Shown piece after piece: positions 1 to 7,491 of a stretch of 10,510 bases of DNA (positions within the stretch are counted from its first letter, which is position 1; the number at the start of each line of letters is the position of its first letter). The stretch lies in assembly GCA_029265335.1 (NCBI GenBank), contig JAJUJN010000042.1, positions 1 through 10,510 of the forward strand, read 5' to 3'. This DNA comes from Alcaligenaceae bacterium. Lineage in GTDB: Bacteria; Pseudomonadota; Gammaproteobacteria; Burkholderiales; Burkholderiaceae_B. The translations under genes and the position numbers were made by a program. Below the pieces are notes generated by a model that was not told where the DNA came from, made no database searches, and saw only the letters and a list, made by a program, of their open reading frames with translations.

Positions 1-946
1 CAGGCACCACGGGCACATGCAGGCCCAGACGCTCGAACTCGGGCAGCAGCGCGTCGCGGCGGCGGCGGAATTCGTCGCGCCGGGCTTCGAACTGCGCCAG
101 CGCCTCGGGTGTGAAGCAGGCCAGCGCGGCGTGTTGGGCCAGCGCGGGCGCGCAGATCACCAGATTCTGCGCGAGTTTTTCGAAGGCCGATACGGTATGA
201 GGAGGCACCACCAGCCAACCCAGCCGCCAGCCCGTCATGTGGAAGTACTTCGAAAAGCTATTGACCAGAATCAGATCGTCGCCCAAGGCGGCGGCGGATT
301 GGCGGGTGCCGGTATAACTCAGGCCCAGGTAGATCTCGTCAACCAGGGTAAAACCGCCGCGCTCACGGACGTCTGCCACCAGAGCGGCCAGCTCGGACGT
401 AGCCATTGAGGTGCCCGTGGGGTTGCTGGGCGATGCCACCAGCACCCCCGCCGTATTCGCTGTCCAGTGCTCCCTCACTTGTTTGGCCGTGAGCTGGAAG
501 CGCTGCTCGGCGGTGGTGGGCAATAGCTTCGGTTGGCCGCCGGCCGCAGTCACGATATGGCGATTGCACGGATAGGCGGGATCTGCCATGAGCACCTCAG
601 CCCCGGGGTCGAGCAGCGCAGCGCAAGCGAGCGTGAGGGCGCCAGAAGCGCCGGTGGTAACCACCACTTGCTCGGGATTCACCGGAGCGCCCAATACATT
701 GCCCTGAAATTCAGCGATGGCTTCTCGCAATTCCGGCAGCCCCAGGGCGGCAGTGTATTGCGACCGCCCTTCCTGGGCGGCTTGCTGCAAGGCGGCCACC
801 ACCGATGGAATTGCGGTGAAGTCGGGTTCGCCGATGCTCATATGGACAATATCGCGTCCCGCTTTTTCAAGCTCATCGGCAAGTTTGACCAACTCCATCA
901 CGTGAAATGGATCGACGGCGGCGGTTTTGGAAGAGAGTCGGGGCAT
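1..946 (-). CDS. PLP-dependent class I/II aminotransferase, C-terminus cut by window edge
   Basis: This is a fold-type I, pyridoxal-phosphate-dependent aminotransferase. It would move an amino group between an amino acid and a 2-oxo acid in the cytoplasm; the substrate cannot be read from sequence. About 315 residues are visible of a family length near 390, and the 3' end lies off the left edge. Visible family motifs are SIGEPDF (37-43), YTAALGLPELREAIA (64-78), ASPSNPTGT (171-179, with Asn175), LVDEIYLGL (201-209, with Asp203 and Tyr206) and SFSKYFHMTGWRLGW (230-244). Lys233 is the expected Schiff-base lysine and Arg241 lies where this family binds the cofactor phosphate. ATG at 946 is the only in-frame ATG near the start of homology; its Shine-Dalgarno is weak. 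The gene follows rep after 55 nt on the same strand and is probably the third gene of a priA-rep operon. The family call is secure from the motifs; the role is open. Confidence 0.93.
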   Translation of the reverse strand, partial: MPRLSSKTAAVDPFHVMELVKLADELEKAGRDIVHMSIGEPDFTAIPSVVAALQQAAQEGRSQYTAALGLPELREAIAEFQGNVLGAPVNPEQVVVTTGASGALTLACAALLDPGAEVLMADPAYPCNRHIVTAAGGQPKLLPTTAEQRFQLTAKQVREHWTANTAGVLVASPSNPTGTSMATSELAALVADVRERGGFTLVDEIYLGLSYTGTRQSAAALGDDLILVNSFSKYFHMTGWRLGWLVVPPHTVSAFEKLAQNLVICAPALAQHAALACFTPEALAQFEARRDEFRRRRDALLPEFERLGLHVPVVP

Positions 947-1001
947 GGTTACTTGAATATCTGGATACTGGCGACACCAGCGGACTGAGTCATGGAATGA
1001 T

Positions 1002-3104
1002 TTACGCGCTGGTGGGTTCACTATTGCCTTGCAGCATGGCCTTGAGGGCACCCAGGCGGTCTTTTGGGCTCATGCCGGCGTTGGGGTCGGGCACGACATC
1101 GGTGCCGAGGCCCATTTCCGCAATGAAGCGCGAGGGCTCTCGCACCAGGTCTTCACGCGCCCGGCGACGTTTGCGACACCAGCTGATATGCAGGCTGCGC
1201 TGCGCTCGAGTAATGCCCACATACATCAGCCGGCGCTCTTCCTGGATGCGCTCGGCAAGTGATTCGGCCGCCCGTTCCGGGTCGCCTTCTTCGGCATCCT
1301 TGCCCAGGTGAGGCAAAAGACCTTCTTCTACCCCCGCCAGGTATACGTGCGGAAACTCCAGCCCCTTGGCGGCGTGCAGCGTGGAAAGTTTCACTGCATT
1401 GGGCTCCTCGTCTTCGCCACGCTCGAGCCGGGTGATGAGCGCCACATGCTGCACCAGCTCCAAAAGGCCCAAACCGTCGTCTTCCGATTTGCGCTTGAGC
1501 CAGTCGAGCAGATCCAGCACATTTTGCCAGCGTGCTTGGGCGGCACGTTCTTCAAATTGATCGTACAAATAGGCTTCGTAGCCGATGGCCTTGATCAGTT
1601 CGTCGAGCAAGGTAACGGCCGATTCGCTCGCGCGTTGTGCGTTCTGGCCGGGGCGGATCACCCCAGCACGCCATTGCATGCGATTGATGTAATTGGCGAA
1701 CTCCCGCAAGGGGCCCAGTTGGCGTTCCGGCAATTGGACCGCCAGACCTTCTTCGAAAGTTGCGGCAAACAGCGACACTTGCCGCTGCCCGGCGTAGTTG
1801 CCCAGAGTGTGCAAAGTGCCCTGGCCTACGCCGCGGCGGGGCGTGGTAACCGCGCGAATGAATGCCGGGTCGTCGTCGTCGTTGGCAATCAAGCGCAACC
1901 AAGCCAGGATGTCGCGCACCTCCGCCTTGTCGAAAAAGCTCTGCCCCCCTGAAATGGTATAGGGCACTTTGCACTGGCGCAGCGCCTGCTCGATCACACG
2001 AGCCTGATGGTTGCTGCGATAGAGCACAGCAAAATCACGCCAATCGCAGCGCCGTTCGAAGCGCGCCGCCGATATGCGCATGGCAATGCTCTCAGCTTCG
2101 GCCTCCTCGTTCTCCATGGGCGTCACGGTAATCGCTTCGCCCGCACCGAGTTCCGACCAAAGCGATTTTTCGAATAGCTTGGGGTTGTGCGAAATCACCC
2201 GGTTGGCCGCCGCCAGCACCGTTTGCACCGACCGATAGTTCTGCTCCAGCTTGATCACCTGCAATTGGGGGTAATCGGTGGTGAGCCGGGCCAAATTCTC
2301 TACCGTGGCTCCCCGCCAGGCGTAAATTGCCTGATCATCGTCGCCGACCGCGGTGAACATGGCCCGCGGACCGGTCAGTTGCCGCAACAGATGATATTGG
2401 CAAGCGTTGGTGTCCTGGTATTCGTCTACCAACAGATAACGCACTCGCGATTGCCAGCGTTCGCGAGCCTCGGCGTCGCGTTCGAGCAACTGCGCCGGCA
2501 AGCGGATGAGGTCGTCGAAATCCACCGCTTGATAGGCCAGCAACGTGTCACGATAGCTGCGATAAACGCGCACGGCGTCGGCTTCGGTAGCGCTGGTCGC
2601 AAGACGCTCGGCCGCTTCGGGCTCCACCAGCCCGTTTTTCCACAGCGAAATCGTGTGCTGCACCGCTCGGATCCGGGCTTTGTCGGTAGTGGCCAACAAC
2701 TCCTGCAGAATCGAGTAGGCGTCGTCGGCGTCGAGAATGGAAAAATGTGGCTTGAGCCCCAGGCGCGGGGCCTCTTCGCGCAGCATGCGCACACCCAGAG
2801 AATGAAAGGTACTGACCGTGAGCCCCCGGGCCTGACGACCCGGCAGCACCTGCCGGATGCGATGCAGCATCTCGTTGGACGCTTTGTTGGTGAAGGTGAG
2901 CGCCACCACATGGCGTGCATCGTAGCCGCACTCCGCCAACAACCAGGCCACTTTCTGAGTGATCACGCGGGTTTTGCCGCTGCCCGCGCCGGCCAGGACC
3001 AAACAAGGGCCATCGAGGTGCAATACGGCTTCGCGCTGACGAGGGTTGAGCCCCGCCACCCACGGTGAGTTGGCGGAGGCCATGGGCGAGGACGACTGCG
3101 ACAT
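1002..3104 (-). CDS. rep: ATP-dependent DNA helicase Rep (UvrD/Rep superfamily 1)
   Basis: Rep is a 3'-5' superfamily 1A helicase that clears proteins ahead of replication forks and acts in PriC-dependent replication restart. The 700-residue product (E. coli Rep has 673) carries all SF1A motifs in order: Walker A AGAGSGKT (38-45), TFTNKA (70-75), Walker B LLVDEYQDTN (224-233), GDDDQAIYAWRGA (254-266), LEQNYRS (286-292), TLHAAKGLEF (575-584) and VGITRAQ (629-635). It resembles Rep more than UvrD along its length, for example ISGGQSFFDKAEVRDILAWL in the 2B-proximal region. An extra N-terminal stretch of about 18 residues precedes the LNPRQREAV start of homology. The start at 3104 is chosen because GGAG (3110-3113) stands 5 nt upstream and the ATG shares its A with the priA stop (TGATG). 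A start 26 codons further upstream is possible but would lie inside priA without a better ribosome site. The gene is probably translated by coupling to priA and followed by the aminotransferase gene. Confidence 0.95.
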   Translation of the reverse strand: MSQSSSPMASANSPWVAGLNPRQREAVLHLDGPCLVLAGAGSGKTRVITQKVAWLLAECGYDARHVVALTFTNKASNEMLHRIRQVLPGRQARGLTVSTFHSLGVRMLREEAPRLGLKPHFSILDADDAYSILQELLATTDKARIRAVQHTISLWKNGLVEPEAAERLATSATEADAVRVYRSYRDTLLAYQAVDFDDLIRLPAQLLERDAEARERWQSRVRYLLVDEYQDTNACQYHLLRQLTGPRAMFTAVGDDDQAIYAWRGATVENLARLTTDYPQLQVIKLEQNYRSVQTVLAAANRVISHNPKLFEKSLWSELGAGEAITVTPMENEEAEAESIAMRISAARFERRCDWRDFAVLYRSNHQARVIEQALRQCKVPYTISGGQSFFDKAEVRDILAWLRLIANDDDDPAFIRAVTTPRRGVGQGTLHTLGNYAGQRQVSLFAATFEEGLAVQLPERQLGPLREFANYINRMQWRAGVIRPGQNAQRASESAVTLLDELIKAIGYEAYLYDQFEERAAQARWQNVLDLLDWLKRKSEDDGLGLLELVQHVALITRLERGEDEEPNAVKLSTLHAAKGLEFPHVYLAGVEEGLLPHLGKDAEEGDPERAAESLAERIQEERRLMYVGITRAQRSLHISWCRKRRRAREDLVREPSRFIAEMGLGTDVVPDPNAGMSPKDRLGALKAMLQGNSEPTSA

Positions 3105-3113
3105 CAAATCTCC
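3102..3113 (-). promoter_or_regulatory. priA stop / rep start overlap with ribosome binding site
   Basis: On the minus strand GGAG (3113-3110) is followed by five bases and then TGATG. The TGA ends priA (3106-3104) and the ATG starts rep (3104-3102). This arrangement fixes the rep start and is typical of translational coupling, in which the ribosome ending priA restarts on rep. Confidence 0.85.
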
Positions 3114-5185
3114 AAGGGGTCTACTTCGAGCTGCCAACGTACCGACTTCGCGCTGGGCAAAGCCGACAGCCGCGGCAACCATTGTTTGAGAAACTGCTGC
3201 AATAGCGGTCGGTGCTCGCTTTCCAGCAGCAACTGGGCGCGCTCCACCCGGTTCACCCGCACCACTCGCAGCGGCACCGGATCGAACAATGTGAGGCCCG
3301 GGGGCGGGGCCGGCTCCCCGCTGGCAGGCGCTTCTGCCTCGTTGCGCGCGGCCTCAAGAAAAGCGATGGCCGCAGCGAGGTTGGAGGCTTCAGCTGTGAG
3401 CAAGGCATGATACGTGAAGGGCGGCAAGCCGGCGCTACGCCGTTCTTCGAGGCCATGAGCGGCAAAGCCCACGTAGTCGTGACGCTGCAAGGCCTGATAC
3501 ACAGCCTGATCAGGATAGCCCGTTTGAATCATCACTTGGCTATCGGGCTGATGACGACCCGCGCGGCCCGCCACCTGCATCAATTGGGCAAAGAGGCGCT
3601 CTGGCGCTCTGAAATCGTGGGAGAACAGCATGGCGTCGGCGTTCAGCACACCCACCAGGCCCAGACGCCGAAAGTCGTGCCCTTTGGCCACCATTTGCGT
3701 GCCCACCAGAATATCCACCTCGCCCGCATGCACTTGCGCGAATAGAGCGGCGGCGCTGCCCTTGCGCCGGGTACTGTCGGCATCGATACGCACCACCCGC
3801 GCACCCGGGAACTGTTCGGCGAGGGTTTCTTCCAAGCGCTGGGTACCCCGCCCCATGGGCTGGAGATCCTGGTTGCCGCACTCGGGACAGGCGCGTGGCA
3901 CCGGCCCATGCGCGCCGCAATGGTGACACCGCAATCGGGCGCGACCGAATTCACGATGCATCACTCGCCATGCCGAGCAGGCATGACACTGGCTCACCCA
4001 GGCGCACGCTGTGCAATGCAAGACCGGTGCGTAGCCGCGTCGATTGAGAAACACTAGCACCTGCTGATCAGCAGCCAAGCGATCACGCATGGCTTGCAGA
4101 AGCTCAGGCGCCAGGCCATGCTGTAGCGTCAGGCGGCGAGTGTCGATCAAGCGCACGCTGGGCAGCATGGTGCCCAAAGCGCGCTCCGGCAGGCTCAAGT
4201 GCGTGTAACGCCCCGCTTGTGCATGATGCCAGCTCTCGAGCGAAGGGGTAGCAGAGCCCAGCACTACTGGAATGTCGTGTTGGTGAGCGCGCCAGATCGC
4301 GAGATCCCGCGCCGAATAACGCAGACCCTCCTGCTGTTTGTACGATGTGTCGTGCTCTTCATCCACGATCACCAAGCCAAGACTGGGCATCGGCGTCATC
4401 ACGGCAAGGCGCGTGCCCAACAACACTCGTGCCTGCCCCTGCCAGATCTGCAGCCAGGCCTCGAGCCGCTCGCCTTCTGCCAGACCACTGTGCAAAACTG
4501 CCACCGCCCCCGCACCCACCACCGCTTCCAGGCGACTGACCAGCACCTGTTGCAGCTGTGGAGTGAGGTTGATCTCTGGTACCAGCAGCAGGGCTTGCCG
4601 ACCCTCGGCCAACACGGCAGCAATCGCATGCAGATAAACCTCGGTCTTGCCGCTGCCGGTGACACCGTGCAGAAGGTACGTGCCAAAGCCCTTGGCCGAG
4701 GTGACGGCCTCCACCGCCGCCGCCTGTGCTGGGTTGAGTTCCGGCGCGGCCACGGTTTCTGGAGCGTTGGCAACCGCCTTCGCGGCGCGACGCTCCAGAC
4801 GGCGTTCTACACGACGCACCGGCCCACCCGCCGCCCGTTTGCCCAGATACGCCGCCACCCGTCGCAGTGGCCCTGGCAACGCCGGCAACATCACTTCGCC
4901 CCAGGGGCGCTGATAGTAATCTGCCGCAAAGCGGGTGAGCGCCAGCCAGTCGTCGGGCAATGGCGGTAAATCGTCGAGTACGGCGATCACCTCGCGCACC
5001 TGAGCTTCAGGAACGGCCGGGGATGCGGGAAGATCAACCACCACGCCAATCAATTGCCGGCGTCCGAAGGGCACGATCACCCGCTGCCCAATCTCTACGG
5101 TTTGCGCCACCCGGTAATCAAAACCATCGGCCAAAGGCAGATCGAGTGAGACGCGAATCCAGGTCGTAGGGGGCCGTTGCGACAT
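3104..5185 (-). CDS. priA: Primosomal replication protein N' (PriA helicase), compact form
   Basis: PriA recognises stalled forks and D-loops and reloads the replicative helicase through PriB/DnaT or an alternative route. The 693-residue product has the 3'-end-binding domain at 1-105 (FDYRVA, VIVPFGRRQLIGVVV), Walker A GVTGSGKT (174-181), Walker B DEEH (275-278), GSATPSLE (310-317), FLNRRGYAP (379-387), eight zinc-binding cysteines (391, 394, 400, 403, 420, 423, 433, 436), GTQMVAKGHDF (495-505) and QVAGRAGR (537-544). The segment between the N-terminal domain and the helicase core (about 105-150) is only some 45 residues, rich in Arg and Ala, against roughly 90 in E. coli where a winged-helix domain sits. 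The frame is open upstream to a start at 5374, but similarity begins at WIRVSLDLPL, so ATG 5185 is chosen; no clear Shine-Dalgarno precedes it. rep follows with a one-base overlap. Confidence 0.94.
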   Translation of the reverse strand: MSQRPPTTWIRVSLDLPLADGFDYRVAQTVEIGQRVIVPFGRRQLIGVVVDLPASPAVPEAQVREVIAVLDDLPPLPDDWLALTRFAADYYQRPWGEVMLPALPGPLRRVAAYLGKRAAGGPVRRVERRLERRAAKAVANAPETVAAPELNPAQAAAVEAVTSAKGFGTYLLHGVTGSGKTEVYLHAIAAVLAEGRQALLLVPEINLTPQLQQVLVSRLEAVVGAGAVAVLHSGLAEGERLEAWLQIWQGQARVLLGTRLAVMTPMPSLGLVIVDEEHDTSYKQQEGLRYSARDLAIWRAHQHDIPVVLGSATPSLESWHHAQAGRYTHLSLPERALGTMLPSVRLIDTRRLTLQHGLAPELLQAMRDRLAADQQVLVFLNRRGYAPVLHCTACAWVSQCHACSAWRVMHREFGRARLRCHHCGAHGPVPRACPECGNQDLQPMGRGTQRLEETLAEQFPGARVVRIDADSTRRKGSAAALFAQVHAGEVDILVGTQMVAKGHDFRRLGLVGVLNADAMLFSHDFRAPERLFAQLMQVAGRAGRHQPDSQVMIQTGYPDQAVYQALQRHDYVGFAAHGLEERRSAGLPPFTYHALLTAEASNLAAAIAFLEAARNEAEAPASGEPAPPPGLTLFDPVPLRVVRVNRVERAQLLLESEHRPLLQQFLKQWLPRLSALPSAKSVRWQLEVDPLEI

Positions 5186-5264
5186 CGACAAAGTTGAAGT
5201 GGATTCTAGGTTATGTGGTGGAAAGCCCTTGACGGTAAAGGGTTTTTCGAAGTGCACACCAGCC

Positions 5265-5273
5265 TGTGGATAA
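5265..5273 (-). promoter_or_regulatory. DnaA-box match upstream of priA
   Basis: The minus strand reads TTATCCACA, the exact consensus of the high-affinity DnaA box. It ends 79 nt upstream of the priA ATG, in non-coding sequence. A single perfect 9-mer is expected by chance only about 0.1 times in a window of this size on both strands, but one isolated box is not an origin. A regulatory role for DnaA at the priA-rep operon is an inference. Confidence 0.45.
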
Positions 5274-5482
5274 CTTTGGGGACAAAGAGGCGGTTTGTCG
5301 TCTGTCACCGTCCTAACACAATTCAAAATTCCTTGCTGGGAAGAGTGAGCAAAAAATAATCCCTTACATATCAAATACTTAAAACATGAATGCTGGCGTT
5401 GTCACGGTATTGACACACGCCGCAAAATGAGCCTGTTTCTGTGTACAAGCTTGCTTCGATGCATCGCACGATGTTGAGGAAA

Positions 5483-5525
5483 CGCCATCAGGCCTCGGGA
5501 TTTCCGGGCTTTGAGGCTGATGACG
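5483..5525 (-). terminator. Probable terminator hairpin after hemE
   Basis: On the minus strand the arm CGTCATCAGCCTC (5525-5513) pairs with GAGGCCTGATGGCG (5496-5483), giving 13 pairs with one G-T wobble and a single bulged C, around a 16-nt loop. It is followed by TTTCCT, a short and imperfect U-tract, so it may be only a modest intrinsic terminator or an mRNA-stabilising stem. It begins 33 nt after the hemE stop codon. Confidence 0.45.
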
Positions 5526-5542
5526 CTCCGCTTGCTGATAGC

Positions 5543-5563
5543 GCTTGATGCGGTGCATCAAGC
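5543..5563 (-). repeat. Perfect inverted repeat over the hemE stop codon
   Basis: GCTTGATGC (5543-5551) and GCATCAAGC (5555-5563) form a perfect 9-bp stem with a 3-nt loop. The hemE stop codon (5558-5560) is inside one arm. There is no U-tract directly after it, so it is not a classical terminator by itself; it sits 17 nt before the larger stem at 5483-5525. Confidence 0.6.
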
Positions 5564-6655
5564 TTGGTTGGCGCCTCCAGCCTGATGGAAGCGTGCACTG
5601 TATTCATGGACCTCGGCCACCAAGGCCACCACCGACTCGGGCGGCGTAAATTGCGAGATACCATGACCCAGGTTGAACACGTGGCCGGCGCCCGGCGACA
5701 CCGTGCCGAAGTCGTCGAGCACGCGCCGCGCCTCGGCGGCCACTTGCTCGGGCGAAGCAAAGAGCGCCATAGGATCGAGGTTGCCCTGCAAGGCCACGCG
5801 ATCGCCGACCCGCTGACGAGCCTGCTGCAGATTGACGGTCCAATCTACCCCCACAGCATCGCTACCGACGGCAGCGATTTGGTCTAGCCACATGCCGCCC
5901 CCCTTGGTGAAGACGATGGAAGGTACAGCAACCCCGTTGGACTCCCGCTTGAGCTGAGACAGCACGCGGCGTGTGTAATCGAGTGAGAAAGCCTGAAAGG
6001 CACCATCGGCCAGCACCCCACCCCAGCTGTCGAAGATCATCACCGCCTGGGCGCCAGCGTCGATCTGGGCGTTGAGGTACTGTGCAACAGCCTCTGCGTT
6101 AACCTCCAGAATCCGGTGAAGGAGGTCGGGACGCTGGTAGAGCATGGTTTTGATGGTGCGGTAATCGCTGGAACCCTGCCCTTCCACCATATAACAAGCC
6201 AAGGTGAACGGGCTGCCGGCAAAACCGATGAGCGGCACTCTGCCCGACAGCGCGTGGCGAATCTGCGTGACCGCTCGAAAGACATAATCGAGACTGCCCA
6301 TATCGGGCACCGTGAGGGCTTGCACTGCGGCCTCGTCGCGCACCGTTTTGGCAAAACGAGGGCCCTCGCCTTGAGCGAAGCTCAGGCCCAGCCCCATGGC
6401 GTCGGGAATGGTAAGAATGTCGGAAAACAGTATGGCGGCATCGAGCGGAAAGCGCTCCAGTGGCTGCAGGGTAACCTCGGTGGCGAGGTCGGGGTTGGTG
6501 GCCAGACCCATGAAAGACCCCGCTCGCGCCCTCGCCTCTTTGTATTCGGCCAGATAGCGACCTGCCTGCCGCATGAGCCAGATTGGCGTGTAAGGTACCG
6601 GCTGGCGCTGCAAGGCCCGCAAGAAAACATCGTTTTGGAGTTCAGGAAATGACAC
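5558..6655 (-). CDS. hemE: Uroporphyrinogen III decarboxylase
   Basis: HemE removes the four acetate carboxyl groups of uroporphyrinogen III to give coproporphyrinogen III in cytoplasmic haem synthesis, without a cofactor. The 365-residue product has the usual family length. It shows both family signatures, [10 protein letters not shown] (24-33) and [16 protein letters not shown] (144-159). Residues matching the known active site are Arg29, Arg33, Asp79 (in [12 protein letters not shown]), Tyr155, Ser210 (in FDSWGG) and His331 (in [13 protein letters not shown]). No ATG fits the beginning. I chose GTG at 6655, which gives the normal N-terminus [15 protein letters not shown] and has GGGG six bases upstream; an in-frame TTG at 6667 would add four residues. 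The gene starts 32 nt after the stop of the receiver/Fis gene and may be co-transcribed with it. A hairpin covers its stop codon and a probable terminator follows. Confidence 0.96.
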   Translation of the reverse strand: MSFPELQNDVFLRALQRQPVPYTPIWLMRQAGRYLAEYKEARARAGSFMGLATNPDLATEVTLQPLERFPLDAAILFSDILTIPDAMGLGLSFAQGEGPRFAKTVRDEAAVQALTVPDMGSLDYVFRAVTQIRHALSGRVPLIGFAGSPFTLACYMVEGQGSSDYRTIKTMLYQRPDLLHRILEVNAEAVAQYLNAQIDAGAQAVMIFDSWGGVLADGAFQAFSLDYTRRVLSQLKRESNGVAVPSIVFTKGGGMWLDQIAAVGSDAVGVDWTVNLQQARQRVGDRVALQGNLDPMALFASPEQVAAEARRVLDDFGTVSPGAGHVFNLGHGISQFTPPESVVALVAEVHEYSARFHQAGGANQA

Positions 6656-6687
6656 AACAGGCCCCAACGCAAGTTAAACACCCCATT

Positions 6688-7491
6688 CTAACGGTTCGAT
6701 GCTGAACCGTGCGGGCCCGTAGGCAGCCGAGGCGTTTGCGTGAAGCTGCGCAAGGCGGCTTCACGACGGAAATCTGCCGACAACAACTGATGCTTGTGCA
6801 TGAGGCGCCAGAACGAGCGCCGGGTTTGGTCGCCGGCCCTGGCCGCGTGGGTCACGTTGCCGCGGTAGCGACGCAGCATGCTGATGGCATACTCGCGCTC
6901 GAAGTTGGCCAGCAGTTGCCGCCTGCCGGCCTGATAACCACCTTTGCCCGACACCGGTTGAGTAAGCTCGCGAACCGCCGCCTTCACCCATTCACGCATG
7001 GGTTCATCAACGCTGCATGCGTCATCGGTACTTTCGTTGAGCTCCACCGGCAGCCGCGACGGCGCCCGGCTCAACACTTGCTGACAGCGCGTCCACAGCT
7101 CGTCGGGCGTGGCCGGCTCCAGCAGGAAGTCGTGCGCACCCAGGCGCAGAAGGTCGCTGACGGCGCCGGCACTGAGGTCGCGCACCAACAACAGCAATGG
7201 CGGCAGAGTGATGTGATGGGCAGCCGACAGCGCCACCCGCGTCCAGGCCAACGTATCGCGATGCACCGGCAGAATGCAAAGATCGAAACCAGCCCAGTAG
7301 GGCGCCAACTGGCGCAGCATACCGCTGCTCTCCGGCGACCACAGCATATTCTCCGGTGCCTGCACCACCACGTGTTCACAAGGCCAGGCCTGAAGATGCA
7401 AACCCGGCGGCTGCCTAGCCCACCAATCACGATTGAGCCAGCGATCTTGCCCCGCCAGCAAGGGCACGACGCCATCGATATTCCGACGCAT
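6688..7491 (-). CDS. Degenerate receiver-like domain plus Fis-type HTH, putative regulator
   Basis: The 267-residue protein probably binds DNA. The C-terminal part (about 196-238) closely resembles the Fis-type helix-turn-helix that ends NtrC-family activators: FEREYAISMLRRYRGNV, then THAARAG and SFWRLMHKHQL. The central part (about 38-140) looks like a response-regulator receiver, with a beta3-like GFDLCILPV (68-76) and a beta4-to-beta5 run LPPLLLLV ... LGAHDFLLEPATPDEL (117-132). The phosphoacceptor Asp position is Pro75 and the conserved Lys of the KP pair is Glu125, so phosphorylation is not expected. No AAA+ ATPase or GAFTGA motif is present, so it cannot act as a normal sigma-54 activator. 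The linker at 150-185 is polar. ATG at 7491 is preferred over in-frame ATGs at 7527 and 7572 because only it has a strong Shine-Dalgarno. It is divergent from the membrane-protein gene and 32 nt upstream of hemE. Architecture call fairly sure; target genes unknown. Confidence 0.75.
   Translation of the reverse strand: MRRNIDGVVPLLAGQDRWLNRDWWARQPPGLHLQAWPCEHVVVQAPENMLWSPESSGMLRQLAPYWAGFDLCILPVHRDTLAWTRVALSAAHHITLPPLLLLVRDLSAGAVSDLLRLGAHDFLLEPATPDELWTRCQQVLSRAPSRLPVELNESTDDACSVDEPMREWVKAAVRELTQPVSGKGGYQAGRRQLLANFEREYAISMLRRYRGNVTHAARAGDQTRRSFWRLMHKHQLLSADFRREAALRSFTQTPRLPTGPHGSASNR
6691..6710 (-). repeat. Hairpin at the 3' end of the receiver/Fis gene
   Basis: ACGGTTC (6691-6697) and GAACCGT (6704-6710) form a perfect 7-bp stem with a 6-nt loop, ending directly before the TAG stop (6688-6690). 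No U-tract follows, so read-through into hemE seems likely. It may be only a coincidence in coding sequence. Confidence 0.4.

Larger units (their letters stand above)
5186..5557. other. hemE-priA intergenic region
   Basis: These 372 nt separate hemE from priA, both on the minus strand. The hemE side holds a stop-codon hairpin and a terminator-like stem. The centre (about 5341-5400) is clearly more AT-rich than its surroundings, as expected for a promoter region, but I could not find a convincing -35/-10 pair on the minus strand. Two perfect short palindromes, CAAGCTTG (about 5446-5453) and CGATGCATCG (5457-5466), lie close together. A perfect DnaA-box match lies at 5265-5273, nearest to priA. 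No tRNA or recognised RNA is visible. Confidence 0.6.

Noticed and set aside
2187..3068. A 293-codon open frame on the plus strand opposite rep
   Set aside because: It is antisense to a gene with every SF1A helicase motif; long antisense frames are common in GC-rich coding DNA. No recognisable domain or ribosome site.
5186..5374. N-terminal extension of PriA by 63 residues
   Set aside because: Similarity to PriA begins just after the ATG at 5185, and the extension contains the DnaA-box match and low-complexity leader sequence.
5400..5416. TGTCA-N6-TGACA inverted repeat, and a perfect TTGACA on the plus strand
   Set aside because: A 5-bp repeat at one spacing is expected several times in a window this size. 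The TTGACA has no matching -10 and no plus-strand gene follows.
6739..6765. Inverted repeat CGTGAAGC / GCTTCACG, with GGCTTCACG recurring at 7561-7569
   Set aside because: The arms are inside coding sequence of the receiver/Fis gene, and a shared 9-mer between two places in 10 kb is common by chance.
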